A stretch of DNA of 64,000 nucleotides. Origin: Diplolepis rosae (taxonomy: Eukaryota; Arthropoda; Insecta; Hymenoptera; Diplolepididae). The stretch covers positions 10,478,001 to 10,542,000 of the forward strand of contig JAPYXD010000704.1 in assembly GCA_030998225.1 (NCBI GenBank), in the 5' to 3' direction. A program made the position numbers and the translations under genes. Below are positions 1-11,104 of this stretch, piece after piece; within the stretch, counting starts at the first letter, position 1; each line of letters begins with the position of its first letter. Under the pieces are notes generated by a model. The model ran no database searches and was not told the origin of the DNA. It saw only the letters and a program-made list of their open reading frames with translations.

Positions 1-168
1 TTGATCAGCGAATTTCACTCTTGGCCAGTATATTTTACTGATTAACTAGTGCGTTTCCCTCGTGTAATCAGGTAAATTCTACTGATTTCTATGTGGAAGA
101 CTCATAACATTCGAAACAGTGGTTTTACACTGAGGATCAGTGAATTTTTACTGATTCAGATTCAGAGG
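1..168 (-). mobile_element. Family A/B-like MITE remnant cut by the window edge
   Basis: The sequence is rich in the CACTGATT/AATCAGTG words of families A and B. It ends in an ACTGATTCAGATTCAGAGG terminus, a diverged form of the CAGATTTAGAGAG end. The left end lies outside the window or is lost. There is no coding content. Confidence 0.5.
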
Positions 169-591
169 TCAAATATTTTTCTGAATGAACAAAAATTTTT
201 GTCTAAGTGAATGTATTCATCATTTGATATCAAATTTTCCACATTCCACAAAAGTTGAAGCAGATGTTTCGTCTAAAAAAATCTAATTTTGCGACGATTT
301 CAAAGAGTGTAATTAAAGAAGCAATGATTGACAAATGAAAAAAATTAATCGTGTTCACGAGTTAGCTCCACCTAAACCTTGCTCTCCTAAAATACCTGGC
401 AAGACTCATGATCAACCCGTATATTTCTAGCTAGTAAGACAAACTAGAGTTGGCGGCCGTATGATGTAAGCAAAGCTTCTTTAGTAATTGCAAGAGACGT
501 CGTCAACGTCGTACCGGCGATTATTTTTCTACATTTTATTTATTTATATTTTTTTTTAAAATACAGTTTGTGAAATCCATCCCCTGTGAAA

Positions 592-648
592 ATGGACGGC
601 GAGGCTTGGGACTGCCTTGCCGAAAAATGGGAACAAATAGAACAACCA
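592..648 (+). CDS. Candidate start-codon exon of unrecognised gene 1
   Basis: The exon appears to run 567-648. A pyrimidine-rich stretch ending TACAG precedes it, and CCA|GTGAGT, a good 5' splice donor, follows. The ATG at 592 opens MDGEAWDCLAEKWEQIEQP, ending in phase 0. An in-frame TGA at 571-573 inside the exon means translation cannot come through from upstream, so this is the first coding exon with a 5' UTR exon before it. A possible donor (AT|GTAAGC) lies near 464, and the 440-520 stretch is GC-richer with GACGTC. The acidic, Trp-containing codon use differs from the flanking AT-rich DNA. I do not recognise the protein. The track ORF continuing to 783 reads through the donor and is probably not real. 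Confidence 0.5.
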
Positions 649-1205
649 GTGAGTCATTTATTCACCTTCTACAATTTAAACATCCCAATCTTTCTGAGAA
701 ATCTATTAATAATCACAACAAAGATTTGCTTCAATGAAAACATTAAGCCCACTTTTCCCCTAAATAGAGTTTATAAATTGTAAACATGTCGCAAAGTTGT
801 GTTTATTTTGGCATAATCCTTCTCCCAATTATTAATTTAGACTAAAAGACACTTTTAGGAATCCTATAACTGAACTTGGCTTGGTTTTGTTTCCTAATAG
901 AAAATTTTTGAATATTTGCCAGATGTTGATATGTGAAGGGTTCAAAAGTTTAATCGATTTAATGCTAATGTCAAGACTGGTGACATTTACGAATTATTCC
1001 TTGTGTATCAGCCTTAGAAAACATTCAATAACATCTCATATAGAAAATGCTTATCTTCTCTTAAAAATCTACTGGACTAGAAACTGATATCATATTTTAA
1101 TCACGTAATAAATACAATCTTTAAATATGATTAATTCTGTTTATTTTTATTATTTCATCACTGTATGCCTTAAATTTTCCGCGACTTCCAATTCCTCATT
1201 CCCCA
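649..1205. other. AT-rich intronic or intergenic DNA
   Basis: Probably the start of intron 1 of gene 1. The short open frame at 881-1087 has no exon-like boundaries. I see no other feature. Confidence 0.4.
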
Positions 1206-2051
1206 CCCTCAAAACCTGAATCAGTGAAACAGTCACTGATTGTATCAGTGACAATATACCAACTCATAAATCAGTGACCTGCTTTGATTTCACTGAGGAA
1301 TCAATGAACGTGCCACGTGAACATAATTTTTGAATTCGATTAAAACGATTAAAGTATAACGATGGATCTTTAATTTTTAATTATACATAATATAATTAAA
1401 CATAATAGTAATTACGATATATAATAATAATTACGTAATTTCTTTTTAGTGTTGTTTAACCTAAAATAAACGAGTTCATCGGTCGTTAAAATATATTGCT
1501 GGTTTTATTATCCCCACCTGAAGATTTTACTGATTCTATAAGTAAGTTTACCCGAGTCGAAAAATCGAAGGCCTCATTTGAGCCTCTGCGACATAATTTT
1601 GAGGCTGAAGAGGGGTAAAAGAGGTTCTTGTTCGTATTTTTGAACCTCTTTTAAGCCTCCAGACTTGACTTACGTCCGTTTTAGGCTCAAGAGGTTCAAA
1701 GGAGGTCATACATTACGACGGGAAAAGTGCCTGTGAGGCTCTTCTCGATCGAAGAGGTTCCTGAGCGTTAAAAGAGGTTGAAAAATAAAATGCAGAGGCT
1801 AAAGAGGGTTAAATGGTGACTTAACGATTATCAATAGGCTTTAAAGAGGTTGTGGAGGCTTAAAATGTTTCAAATGAGCTTCAACATCACCAAGAGGCTC
1901 ATATGAGGCCCTCGAAATTTCGACTCGGGTAATATATTTCACTGATTCATCAGTCGAATTTCACTGATTCTCAGTGAAAGAATTATAACTGCTTCCATCA
2001 GTGAATAGTCACTGCGAATCAGTGGCCGTTCACTGATTCAGGTTTAAAGAG
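1206..2051 (+). mobile_element. Family B MITE (copy B1), interrupted by a nested MITE
   Basis: The left end CTCAAAACCTGAATCAGTG and right end TTCAGGTTTAAAGAG match the B termini CTCTCTAAACCTG/CAGGTTTAGAGAG. The interior shares the ATAAACGAGTTCATCG block with copies at 16309, 32580, 42454 and 47300. The apparent length of 846 bp falls to about 465 bp when the insertion at 1551-1929 is removed, close to the other copies. No coding capacity. Confidence 0.85.
1551..1929. mobile_element. CCCGAGTCG MITE nested in B1, TA target site
   Basis: The 379 bp element has inverted ends of about 37 bp beginning CCCGAGTCGAAA and ending TTTCGACTCGGG. TA flanks both sides (1549-1550, 1930-1931). The paralogous B2 element lacks the insertion at the same point (AGTGAGTTCAATCTATTTC), proving the boundaries and a TA duplication, as in Tc1/mariner-type elements. 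The interior is mostly reiterated GAGGCT and GAGGTT words. No ORF. Confidence 0.85.
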
Positions 2052-2097
2052 CAGTTGATATTTTGAAAAAATATTTCTTTTTTATTTTTACAAAAAA

Positions 2098-2860
2098 GTA
2101 AGGACAAGTTCGTTAACCAGCCACATCCGATCAAAATTGTGAAAATAAAAGCATTTTTTGTATTTTTGAAACAAACTTTATGAAAAAATTCAAAATTTCA
2201 ATACTGGTTTCTGAAAATGCTCATAAATCTCTACTTGTTATCCTATTTTTTGATTAAACTAAAATTAGGAAAGTTACAGTATGTTAAAACTTGAAAAAAG
2301 TCAATATGTAAATTCCATTTTCCAGTTAATAATACAAAATGTATATTTTTCATTTTAATTTATAAAAAATACTATTGAAAATCGACAATTCAAGTTTTTA
2401 ACCATAATATGTGAAATACGAAAAAAACGTAAGAATGCAAAATTGTTCACTTCAATAAGATCTACACATTTTGTCTGACATAGTTTCTGATAAAACATAT
2501 ATTTTTCATTTTAATTTGAAAAAATACGATTAAAATTCAATTTTTTAAACAAAATATGTGACATACGAAAGAAAGTTGATATGGAAAATTACTTTCTCAA
2601 ATGAGGTCTACAAATTCTCAACAGGACATTTTTTGACAATATGTATATTTTATGTCTTGATTTTAAAAAAACACTAATCAAAATCAAAAATTCAATTTTT
2701 TAACCAAAATATGTGAGATACGAAATAAGCGTTGAAATGCAAAATCATTTGCTTAATTAAAGTCTACGATTGTTCTTTCCTTTTGAAGATACTTGGAAGT
2801 AAATAAATTATTTTAATCACGTAAATTATTAGAAAATTACAGAAATGTATATGAACTATT
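2098..2860 (+). repeat. Family D fragment (D1)
   Basis: It starts at GTAAGGACAAGTTCGTTAACC, shared with D2 (about 3853) and, inverted, D6 (about 38390). It continues through the same run of ATATGTGAGATACGAAA and GTCTACAAATT blocks. It lacks the D terminus with the GTCT repeat and the GC-hairpin end. Non-coding. Confidence 0.75.
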
Positions 2861-3079
2861 TTTCTTCGTGTATTCACTAACACCGACCTAATTATAAAAT
2901 TAATTTCTTTGATTAATCAATCTAAAGGTAAGCTACGGGTCCTGTCTAAGCAATTCTTTTATCATATTCTAGAATTTTAGTAAGAAATAATTATTATTTT
3001 TTGAAAAAAGTCGCGAGAATAAAATCTTTTCCAAATAGTTTTATTACTTTCAGCTAAATAATAAAGTTTCGTTTCTACA

Positions 3080-3364
3080 TGTTTATGTTCAGAATAATCA
3101 AAATTTTCAGATAAAAATGTCTAAGAAGCAAAGCAATACATGCAAACGGACGCAGATAGACTATTTTTAGTTTTGATAGCAAAGAAAATATTTAACGAAA
3201 GATTTCACTAAAATTAAACTTATTTAAATTATTGAAACCAAATATAATATAATAGTCTATCTACGATTACTGTCATCTTCTTTAACCATTTACTTGATTT
3301 TCAAAAGAAAATTTTTTTTATTTTGGACATAGACATGTCCTAATTTCCTAATTATCACATAGCC
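3080..3364. mobile_element. Family S foldback element (S1), TTAA end
   Basis: Inverted arms share GATAGACTAT and TAGTCTATCTACG blocks and resemble S2 at 23401-23736. The right end ATCACATAGCC abuts TTAA at 3365-3368, as in S2 (ATCACATGCCC-TTAA) and S3. The left end is unclear. Confidence 0.5.
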
Positions 3365-3404
3365 TTAAGGCCATGTCTTACTTATCCGATCCCTACCTTA
3401 CCGA

Positions 3405-3515
3405 AAAGTAATAAAGAACGTTTATCTGATCCAAATTTTTTTTTAAATTTCTTTTCTCATGATCATAAAAATTTAGGAGCAGATAAACGTTCCTTAGTGC
3501 TTTTTATTTAATTAC
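3405..3515. repeat. Short imperfect inverted repeat
   Basis: AGAACGTTTATCTGATCC near 3416 is mirrored by GCAGATAAACGTTCCTTAG near 3479. It forms a hairpin of about 110 bp. Not assigned to a family. Confidence 0.5.
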
Positions 3516-3627
3516 TCAAAGTTTTGAGTCGATATCTTAATTAATGTGGAAATGCAGAGGGCGATAAAAATCATCTTTAAAACGATGAAAACTGTTAATT
3601 TCTTAATATTCATAATCAGATAAATTT

Positions 3628-4985
3628 TTACATTCTCATCATGGATGAGAAGGTATTGGTTTTATGTGAAAAATGACTTTCGAAATTTTCATCAAATCTT
3701 TACGTTTTGAGACCCCCTGAGTCAGAAAAAATGGTTTTTACGAAAGTGTCTGTCTGTCTGTCTGTCTGTCTGTAGTAGGTCGTGTGCGGCATAACTCTCG
3801 ATAGAATTATCAGATTGAATTGAGCTTTGGTACACTTTATCGGAGCCGAAAAGTAAGGACAAGTTCGTTAACCAGCCACATCCAATCAAAATTGAGGGGT
3901 TGAGCACTACTTTTTGTGTTTTTGAAAATTCAAAAATTTCAATACTAGTTTTAGATAGTGCTCATAAATCTCTACAAATTATCCTAAAAACATTTTTTGA
4001 TTAAATCAAAATTAGAAATGTTACAGCATATTCAAATTCGAAAAAAGTCAATATCAAAATTCCATTTTCCAGTTAAATTATACGAGATACGAAAAAACGT
4101 TATGACACCATATTATTGAATACATAAAGACCCACAAATTTGAATTATAACATTTTTTCATAAGATGCATATTTTTCTTTTTAATTAAAAAAAAAAATAA
4201 TTGAAAATCCAAAATTCAATTTTTAACAATAATATTGGAAATACCAAAAAAACGTAAGAATACAAAGTTGTTCGTTTCAAAAAGATCTACAAATTTTGTC
4301 TGACACAGTTTCTGATAAAAGATATATTTTTCGTTTCAATTCCAAAAAATACGATAAATATTTAAAAATTCCTTTTTTTAGACAAAATATGTGAGATACA
4401 AAAAAAACATTTAGATGGAAAATTGTTTGCCTAAATGAGGTCTACAAATTCTCATAAAGAAATTTCGGGACAGGATGTATATTTTATGTTTTGATTTTTA
4501 ATATTAAAAAAATTCGATTTTTTTCACCAAAATATGTGAGATACGAAATAAGCGTTGTTCTGCAAAATCGTTTCCTTAAATAAAGTCTACGATTGTTTTT
4601 CCTTTTTGAGAGATTTGGAAGAAAATAAATTATTTTAATCATGTAATTTATTAAAAAGTTACTGAAATGTATACAGAAAATCGAGCGCGAAGCGCGAGCG
4701 ACATGATGAGAATGTGTTCCTTAAGGCTGATAGAGCCTTAAGTAAATTGAATTTCCTGTTTCACTTAAATTCAAAAAGAAATTGAGTGACTTTGAGAAAA
4801 TGTGTAATTCACATCATCTGTAATATTATTATAAAATTGGTTTGAGCTTCAGTATCAAATTATAATAAATAAACTTGAATGTATGTGAAGAGCACAAGAC
4901 CGAGCGCGAAGCGCGAGGTCCAGAAAGAACGGAGCGCGAAGCGCGACGATCAAATCGCGCGCCCTAGGCGCGCTCAAACTTGCAA
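3628..4985 (+). mobile_element. Family D long copy (D2)
   Basis: The left terminus TACATTCTCATCATGG is a hairpin (CTCATC-ATG-GATGAG). A (GTCT)n tract and AAGTAAGGACAAGTTCG follow, then a long AT-rich body. An inverted ATGATGAGAATGTG lies at about 4703-4716, so the core may be 3628-4716 with ACATTCTCATCATG inverted ends. The tail to 4985 carries GC-rich hairpins (GAGCGCGAAGCGCGAG repeated, CGCGCCCTAGGCGCG) and the hairpin CTTAAGGCT/AGCCTTAAG. D6 is an inverted copy of the whole unit. Superfamily unknown. Confidence 0.75.
3747..3772 (+). repeat. (GTCT)n microsatellite inside D2
   Basis: About 6.5 tandem GTCT units, present as (CAGA)n at about 38474-38490 in the inverted copy D6. The tract length differs between the two copies. 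Confidence 0.95.
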
Positions 4986-4990
4986 GCGAA

Positions 4991-5735
4991 GTTGTAACGG
5001 ATGAAAAGATCTATCTTTAATGTTCCACACATTTTTGCCACAAAACAATTATTTTTCAAGAAAAATGAGATTAAATGGAATCAAACAGACAGGCACACGA
5101 TGGGGAGTTTTTCTCAATCACTAATTTTCTCGAAAACTATCAATCGTAAAAAAAAATGCATTTGACAAAAAATGTGTGTCTCGATGAGGTCTACAAGTTA
5201 TATTTGGAACATTTTGCGAAATTTTGCATAATAGTTGAGATAAACGCAAACAACCATGATTTTTATGGTTTATTATGGTTTCACCATGAAAATCGGCTAG
5301 TTTGCAATTTTCACTAATATATTCAGAATCAGCGCGTCAAAATACGTAAATATGGGGAGTTTGATAGAAATTGGAAGATTCAACTATTCGAAACTGCACC
5401 CTCAATGGGTTTTGGCAATTTTTTTTTCCTTAAATCTCATTTTGTTCGAAAAATAATGGTTTTAGGGCAAAAATGTGTTGAACATTAAAGATAGATCTTT
5501 TCATCCGCTACAACTTTTGTAGGAAATATTCTGTTCCTCGATCAATATTTATCGAATTGAAATGAAAAAAACTTGTTAAAAACAATTTTTTTTTAGTTTT
5601 GACCTTGAAAATTAAATTTGCGGGTATTTTAATCATCATATTCGTAATCAGCGCCTCAAAATACGTGGATATATTGAGTTTCAAATTAATCGGAGGTATA
5701 TGCTTTTTGGAAGTGTACTTTTCGGTATTTATATA
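4991..5735 (+). mobile_element. Family C palindromic element (C1)
   Basis: GATGAAAAGATCTATCTTTAAT at about 5000 is mirrored by ATTAAAGATAGATCTTTTCATC at about 5485. The centre holds a smaller palindrome around CCATGATTTTTATGG. A GATTTTCAAGGTCAAAAC-type outer arm and CGTAATCAGCGCCTCAAAATACG follow. The same modules recur at 7975-8715 and 57190-59262. No coding capacity. Confidence 0.75.
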
Positions 5736-6610
5736 GTGAATAAGAACACTGAATATTTTTAAAGGAGTTCAACAAACCTTTGTCAAGAATCTTGATTCAA
5801 GAATACGTAACAAAGGCGATAGGCATAAATGTTTATTACGAGCGAGTACAAGGATGAATGGACAAATGGATCAGTAAGAATTCACGAACTTCATTGACAA
5901 GTTCAAGATATTATTTTATCTTTCCAGATAAGTTTCCTTCTTCTTCCTGTTGTTTGTTTATTGCCTCACTGACCAGATTATCAATTATTCTTAGATTTTC
6001 CTTAAAGTGGGGGGAGAGGGAAGGGGGGAATATTTTTGTCTTATTCATACCAATTAACATAACTCTTATCTCTCGTACGAAAGTTATCTCCGAATTTTGA
6101 GCAATTTCATGAAGTGCACTTCAACCAACTAAATTTGTCAAGTCAGATAAAAGTTGAATTAATTTATTTGAATAAGTTATCTAATTATAGTAATACAACA
6201 AAGACCCTTTGAACTCATTACAAGCTTCATATTTTGAAAAGAATTTTGTCAATAACGGAAAACATTTTTATAAACTATAGTTCAGAGTGTTTTTTCAAAA
6301 TTTTTTCGTATTTTGCATAGCTTTGAAACTAATTTATATTTTCACCTGTTATTTGTGGTATGTATTATACTATTCTCTTAATGTATTTCAAAATTACCGC
6401 GTTTCATTTAAGTTCTGATTATCAATAATTAATGTTTAATTTGATAATATTTATTCAAGTTAAGGCAAAAAATTATTCTTTGAAACTTAAACATGGGAAA
6501 ATTACTAATATAGAAACCAAAATTGTAGCCAATCGATTTTTCCACATCCCTGTTCAAATTATTCTATTATTGCGCATATGTACAAGAAATTATTCAAAAA
6601 AATGATTACT
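5736..6610. other. AT-rich DNA without recognised feature
   Basis: The 80-codon frame at 5858-6100 is serine-rich, has no clear splice borders and spans a G-run. I take it as chance. Confidence 0.4.
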
Positions 6611-6611
6611 T

Positions 6612-6765
6612 TTTTTGATATACCAACAAAATTTTAGTTCTTCCTACAAACCTTTTTGTGGAACCAAATAAAGAATTTGTTAATGTTTTTTGTTTGACAA
6701 AATTTGTTATTGAACCAACAAAAGAGATTATTGGGTGAACTAAAAGTTTGTTTGGACAGTGAAAA
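6612..6765. repeat. Family M-like AT-rich MITE
   Basis: Reiterated CCAACAAA / TTTGTTGG-type words in both orientations, like 9165-9335, 27396-27598 and 28866-29066. Ends are not sharp. Confidence 0.35.
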
Positions 6766-7527
6766 AAGTTTGTTAGTTATATATCAACAATTCTTTTTTT
6801 TTCGTGCAATTGATCGCCAAACTCATTATAATTCAATTCTGGAATAAGTTTTTTACGATTTCGTTGTATAAAATCATCCATCTTTCATCGAATTTGATAT
6901 TTTTTCTACTTGTAAACGATCTTCAAAAACTTTATTTGTCCTATTTTCACAAGAAACTAAAACGAAATAAACGTTCTCAACGTTTCGAAACCTCTGGTTT
7001 TCTCATCAGGAGATATTAGTAACTATGATTGTCTATGTTATCAAATCCATGAAGTCAAAAAATAAAATAATAAAGTCAAGAAAACATAATCCTTTTCACT
7101 TCTAGCTTCAATGTTTTTGTCACCTGTGTTGTTGTTAATAGGAATTGTTGTTACTTACCATCCAACGACATAATGGTATAAAGTGGTCGTTTTTCTTCTT
7201 CTTTAATAATATTTTCAAAAATGAATAAACAGAATTTAGGTATAGAACTTTTTGATTTTACGAAATATCACTCATTGCTTATTGAATGAACTTTTTTTTT
7301 TTGCTTAGCGCGTATGGTTTGCATATTTTTATAATGGATTTTGTTCATTTATAAGACCGTTGGTGCGCGTTGTTTTATTACGAAAGGAATTATTTTAACA
7401 AATAAACAAAATCAAGGATAAAATATGATTCTTGAAATACTTAGATAAAAAAAACTTATTCTCTCCGTAAAATAAAAATTTTTAAAATGAGATTAAGAAA
7501 AAGTGGGAAAAATTTATCAATAGCATT
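6766..7527. other. AT-rich DNA without recognised feature
   Basis: No exon-like segment or repeat copy was recognised. The frame at 6804-7019 is leucine/phenylalanine-rich and has no other support. Confidence 0.4.
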
Positions 7528-7694
7528 ATTTGTAATATTAGATAATTGGCTTTAGGGTCCATAAATGAAAAAAACAGTAGTGTAATCAAACGTGATCACT
7601 GATGAGGACTCCAATCAGAGTCGAAACGTTTGATTAAAACTACTGTTTTTTTCATTTATGGACCCTAAAGCCAATTATCTAATATTACAAATAT
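7528..7694. mobile_element. Near-perfect palindrome enclosing a hammerhead-like motif
   Basis: The left arm 7528-7589 (TAGATAATTGGCTTTAGGG...) is repeated inverted at 7632-7692 with almost no mismatch. Part of the arm (GGACCCTAAAGCCAATTA) recurs at about 58789, next to another hammerhead-like motif, so both belong to one retroelement-like family. The centre is the motif at 7594-7635. Confidence 0.8.
7594..7635 (+). ncRNA. Hammerhead-like ribozyme motif, minimal type I layout
   Basis: Seen in order: stem I strand GATCA, CTGATGA, one extra G, stem II GACTC/GAGTC with a six-base loop, GAAAC, GTT, then TGATT, which closes stem I with one G-U pair. Predicted cleavage is after T7630. Stem III would be only AC/GT with no loop. 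Known minimal hammerheads of Penelope-like elements overcome this by dimerising through a self-complementary ACGU. The extra G between the CTGATGA box and stem II departs from the canonical core, so activity is inference. Confidence 0.55.
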
Positions 7695-7974
7695 TGTTAT
7701 CGAGGGTCGATATAATTCCTGTTCTAAATATCTATAGCATATATAAAAATTGTGTTCTTTAACAATTTATAAATTTACATTCTGAAAATGATAAAATTTT
7801 ACAATACAACTATGTACATTTACTTTCAATTAGAAAATATTCAATCATAAATATTTTAAACCGGAAAAGGATTATTTCAGTTTTTCATAGTAGTCGTTTT
7901 TTCAAGTCACTTTTCAACTTTGATATGGTCCTTTATAAATATTATTACGTTTTTTCATTAAACATTGGAACATA

Positions 7975-8715
7975 TTTTGAGGCGCTGATTACGAATATAA
8001 TGATGAAAATGTCCGCAAATTTGATTTTCAAGGTTCCCTAAAACCATTATTTTTCGAGACAAACGATATTAAAAAAAAACTGCCAAAATCCATTATGGGT
8101 GCAGTTCCGAATAGTTGAATCTTCCGATTTTCATCAAACTCCCCATATTTACGTATTTTGACGCGCTGATTCTGAATATATTAATGAAAATTGCAGACTA
8201 GCCGATTTTTATGGTGAAACCATAATAAACCATAAAAATCATGGTTGTTTGCGTTTATCTCAACCATTATGCAAAATTTCGCAAAATGTTCCAAATATAA
8301 CTTGTAGACCTCATCGAGATACACATTTTTTGTTAAATGCATTTTTTTCTACGATTGATAGTTTTCGAGAAAATAAGTGATTGAGAAAAAGTCCCCATCG
8401 TGTGCCTGTCTGTTTGATTCCATTTAATCTTAATTTCTCGAAAAATAATTGTTTTGTGGCAAAAATGTGTAGAACATCGAAGATAGATCTTTTCATTCGC
8501 TATAACTTTTGTAGGAAATTTTCTTTTCCTAGATCAATATTTATCAAATTCAAATGAAAAAAACTTGTTAAAAACATTTTTTTTTTTACTTTTTACCTTA
8601 AAAATGAAATTTGCAGGTATTTTCATTATCATATTCGTAATCAGCGCCTCAAAATACGCGGATATGGTGAGTTTCAAATTAATCGGTGTTAAATGCTTTT
8701 CGGAAGTTCATCCAA
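7975..8715 (-). mobile_element. Family C palindromic element (C2)
   Basis: It carries the C modules, partly as the reverse complement of C1: TTTTGAGGCGCTGATTACG at the left, the ATAAACCATAAAAATCATGG palindrome in the centre, AGATAGATCTTTTCATTCGC, and CGTAATCAGCGCCTCAAAATACG at the right. Outer ends are mutually inverted. The 61-codon frame at 8311-8496 lies in it and is not a gene. Confidence 0.7.
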
Positions 8716-9164
8716 CTTTAGTATAGTTTTGCCATTTATTGGAACAAAAAGTCTCTCAGTGTATGCTTGAAAATGACTGCTTGAATAAAAGTCGTTTGCT
8801 GATTTAAATTTAGGCAATTGTTGTCTGACTCAAGTGTAGAGAGTAGGTATTACCAGAGAATGACATGACCATTTGTCAGATATCCTCTTAATCTTTTAGT
8901 ACGCATTTCTACTAATAACTAATATTTTTCTGCCAATAACTAGTAGTTTTCTAATAATTCTTACAATCGGTAAAATTCTACTGAGTCAACTGGTATTAGT
9001 TCAATTTCTACTAATTCATTTTGGGTAATATTTGATTGTCATATAAATTAGTAGAAATTGAACTATTACTAATTATGTTGGTCGAATTTTATTATAAATG
9101 AATACAAATCTAGTAGTTAATAGAAGAAATTCTCACTAAAGCAATGGATAAACGATTTCGCACT

Positions 9165-9335
9165 ACGTTCAGAAAAACATTTGGTTAATCCCACCAAAAT
9201 TTAGTTGGATCAACCAAAAAGTTTGCTTGTTATATAGTTACCTAAACTTTTGATGATTGAAACCAAAGAATTGATCCATTAAAACCAAAGACAGTCTGTT
9301 TGGATACAATTTTTTTCTGGGTCTATTCTAGGATA
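9165..9335. repeat. Family M-like AT-rich MITE
   Basis: Repeated ACCAAAA/TTTTGGTT words, bounded by CAGAAAAACATTTGG on the left and TTTTTTTCTGGG on the right. Confidence 0.4.
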
Positions 9336-9467
9336 GTGCAAATTTTCTTTGGGATTTTTCATGCTCTCACTACCCAAATTTGTTTTAATGTTAAGGTAAT
9401 CCGCCACCTTTAATTAATATATTTTTTTGACATTTTCCAAAAATATTATTTTGTTATTTTCTATACA

Positions 9468-9637
9468 TTTTTCACTGATTAATTAGTGAAAACAATATTT
9501 TTCACTGTTAAATCAGTTACTTTTCACTGAAGTAATCAGTGAAATTGGACTGATTCGCAGTAACCTCTTTTTAGCTATTTAAATCAGTCGAATTTCACTG
9601 ATAATCAGTAGATTTTTACTGATTCAGATTCAGAGAG
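9468..9637 (-). mobile_element. Family A MITE fragment, truncated at one end
   Basis: It contains ACCTCTTTTTAGCTATTTAAATCAGTC and ends CAGATTCAGAGAG at 9637, followed by TA. The opposite terminus is missing. Confidence 0.8.
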
Positions 9638-10402
9638 TATGTGTGTAAATTTTCAGGGCAATCTGATTTTTTTTGGAAAAATAAATAAAATTAAAAGTTA
9701 CTACGATTTACGAAAAACACGTTTGTAGCGAAAATTAGCATTTTACACAAAATAGTTTGTTTATTTATTTACTAATATTTCTGAATTATATGGAAAATAG
9801 TATATAATAGGTATCCTTATAAAAACACAAGCCCAGCTTGCAGAGGAAGAGAACAAAATTGCTAAAAAAGAAACCATGTATGGAGTAGGAGAGTTTTGAT
9901 AGTGAGTATTAAGGCTTCGCTATACAAGACTTTACTTCAAACTCCGTTTTCCGCAAGTTGTGATTTTCCGTGTTTGTTGCAACATATGTTTAAATGAAAT
10001 CGAAAGTATTAGACGCAGGGCTTTGAAATTTTTACCACATATTCTTTGTTATATTATCAAATATTTTTGGGTATGGAAAGCACTCAAGCTATAAAAATAA
10101 CTACAAAATTTTTTAAAATATTTTTATTAATTTTTTTATTTTATTTGTAACTTTGTTTTCAGTCATATTACCTTTTTTCCATACCAAAAAGTTGCTACAC
10201 ATTGTAAGGAACAAAATAAAAAAGAATCATGACAACTGATTAAAAAACCAAAAAGGTATTCAAAGTCAAAAAATTTCAAAAAAATGCCCAAAAAACTCCA
10301 AATTTTTAGATTAAAAATACAAAAAGGTGCTGGAATTTTCAAAAACCTCCAAAGCTTTTCTAAATAAAGGTACTAAACATTAATAAAATTATATGGAAGG
10401 TC

Positions 10403-10429
10403 AAAAAAAAAAAAAAAAAAAAAAAAAAA
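10403..10429 (+). repeat. Poly(A) tract
   Basis: An uninterrupted run of about 27 A just inside the right end of element T. Confidence 0.95.
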
Positions 10430-10454
10430 TATTAAAGGTGGCGGATCCCCTCAA

Positions 10455-11104
10455 GAAAAGTAAATATCCATCTTTAATTTTGAAATTCATTAATATCGAG
10501 GGGTTGCACAAAGCCCATAATGTTTCACAGTTTACATTACAGTTATAATGAGGTAATTAATGGATTTATAATTGTTAATAACAAACTTCACTTTAAATTA
10601 AACTAGAAAATTGCGGTTTTTTTGGGAATTTCCAACTTTTAGCCGACTCTTTAGCCATAATGATATAGAAATTAGTTAAAATTGACAAAATCAAATAATT
10701 TTTCCTTAAATAAAGCCTAGAAATTGTATGATTTTTTCTAATATTTTCAACTTTTCATCGGTTTTTAGTTACGAACAAATAATATGATTTTTATTTATGA
10801 TATTATTTGTGAGGTCAAAATTAATTACTAAAGTTGTCTATGATTACTGAAATTCAGTAATAATCACAAGGAGCGTAATCCACTTTTCTGTTTGCCTATA
10901 GGAATCAGTTGAAAAGGACCAAATATAAATTTTTTTAAAAACACGTTTCTTTAATCAATCTTGATTCCCTAATCCTCATTTTCCAATCCTTGTAGTGCAT
11001 TTTACTTTGAAATATTTAACTAACCAAATATTTTTCTAAAGGTATTTCATTTGCTTGTTTTTCACCAAATCAGATTAACTCTAAATTTTATTGAGACTCC
11101 ATTC
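10455..11104. other. AT-rich DNA without recognised feature
   Basis: No repeat copy, exon or RNA gene recognised. Confidence 0.4.

Larger units (their letters stand above)
9395..10450. mobile_element. Family T element with GGATCCGCCACC ends, TTAA-type target
   Basis: The left end (GGTAATCCGCCACCTTTAAT) follows TTAA at 9391-9394. The right end (ATTAAAGGTGGCGGATCCCC) is followed by TCAA at 10451-10454, a decayed TTAA. The inverted ends share CCGCCACCTTTAAT. A family A fragment is inserted at 9468-9637. The interior has GGGTATGGAAAG and CTTTTTTCCATACC in inverted orientation. No ORF. The TTAA target suggests piggyBac-type mobilisation. Confidence 0.6.

Noticed and set aside
3722..3907. Frame containing QTDRQTDR (and its mirror at 38291-38515)
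   Set aside because: It is a translation of the (GTCT)n microsatellite inside family D.
4680..4985. GC hairpins resembling bacterial REP sequences or terminators
   Set aside because: They are shared with the inverted D copy at 36586-36880 and belong to that element. Nothing else is bacterial.
9468..9637. Regularly spaced CACTGATT words resembling a CRISPR-type repeat array
   Set aside because: Spacing is irregular, words occur in both orientations, and the sequences are MITE copies in a eukaryotic genome.
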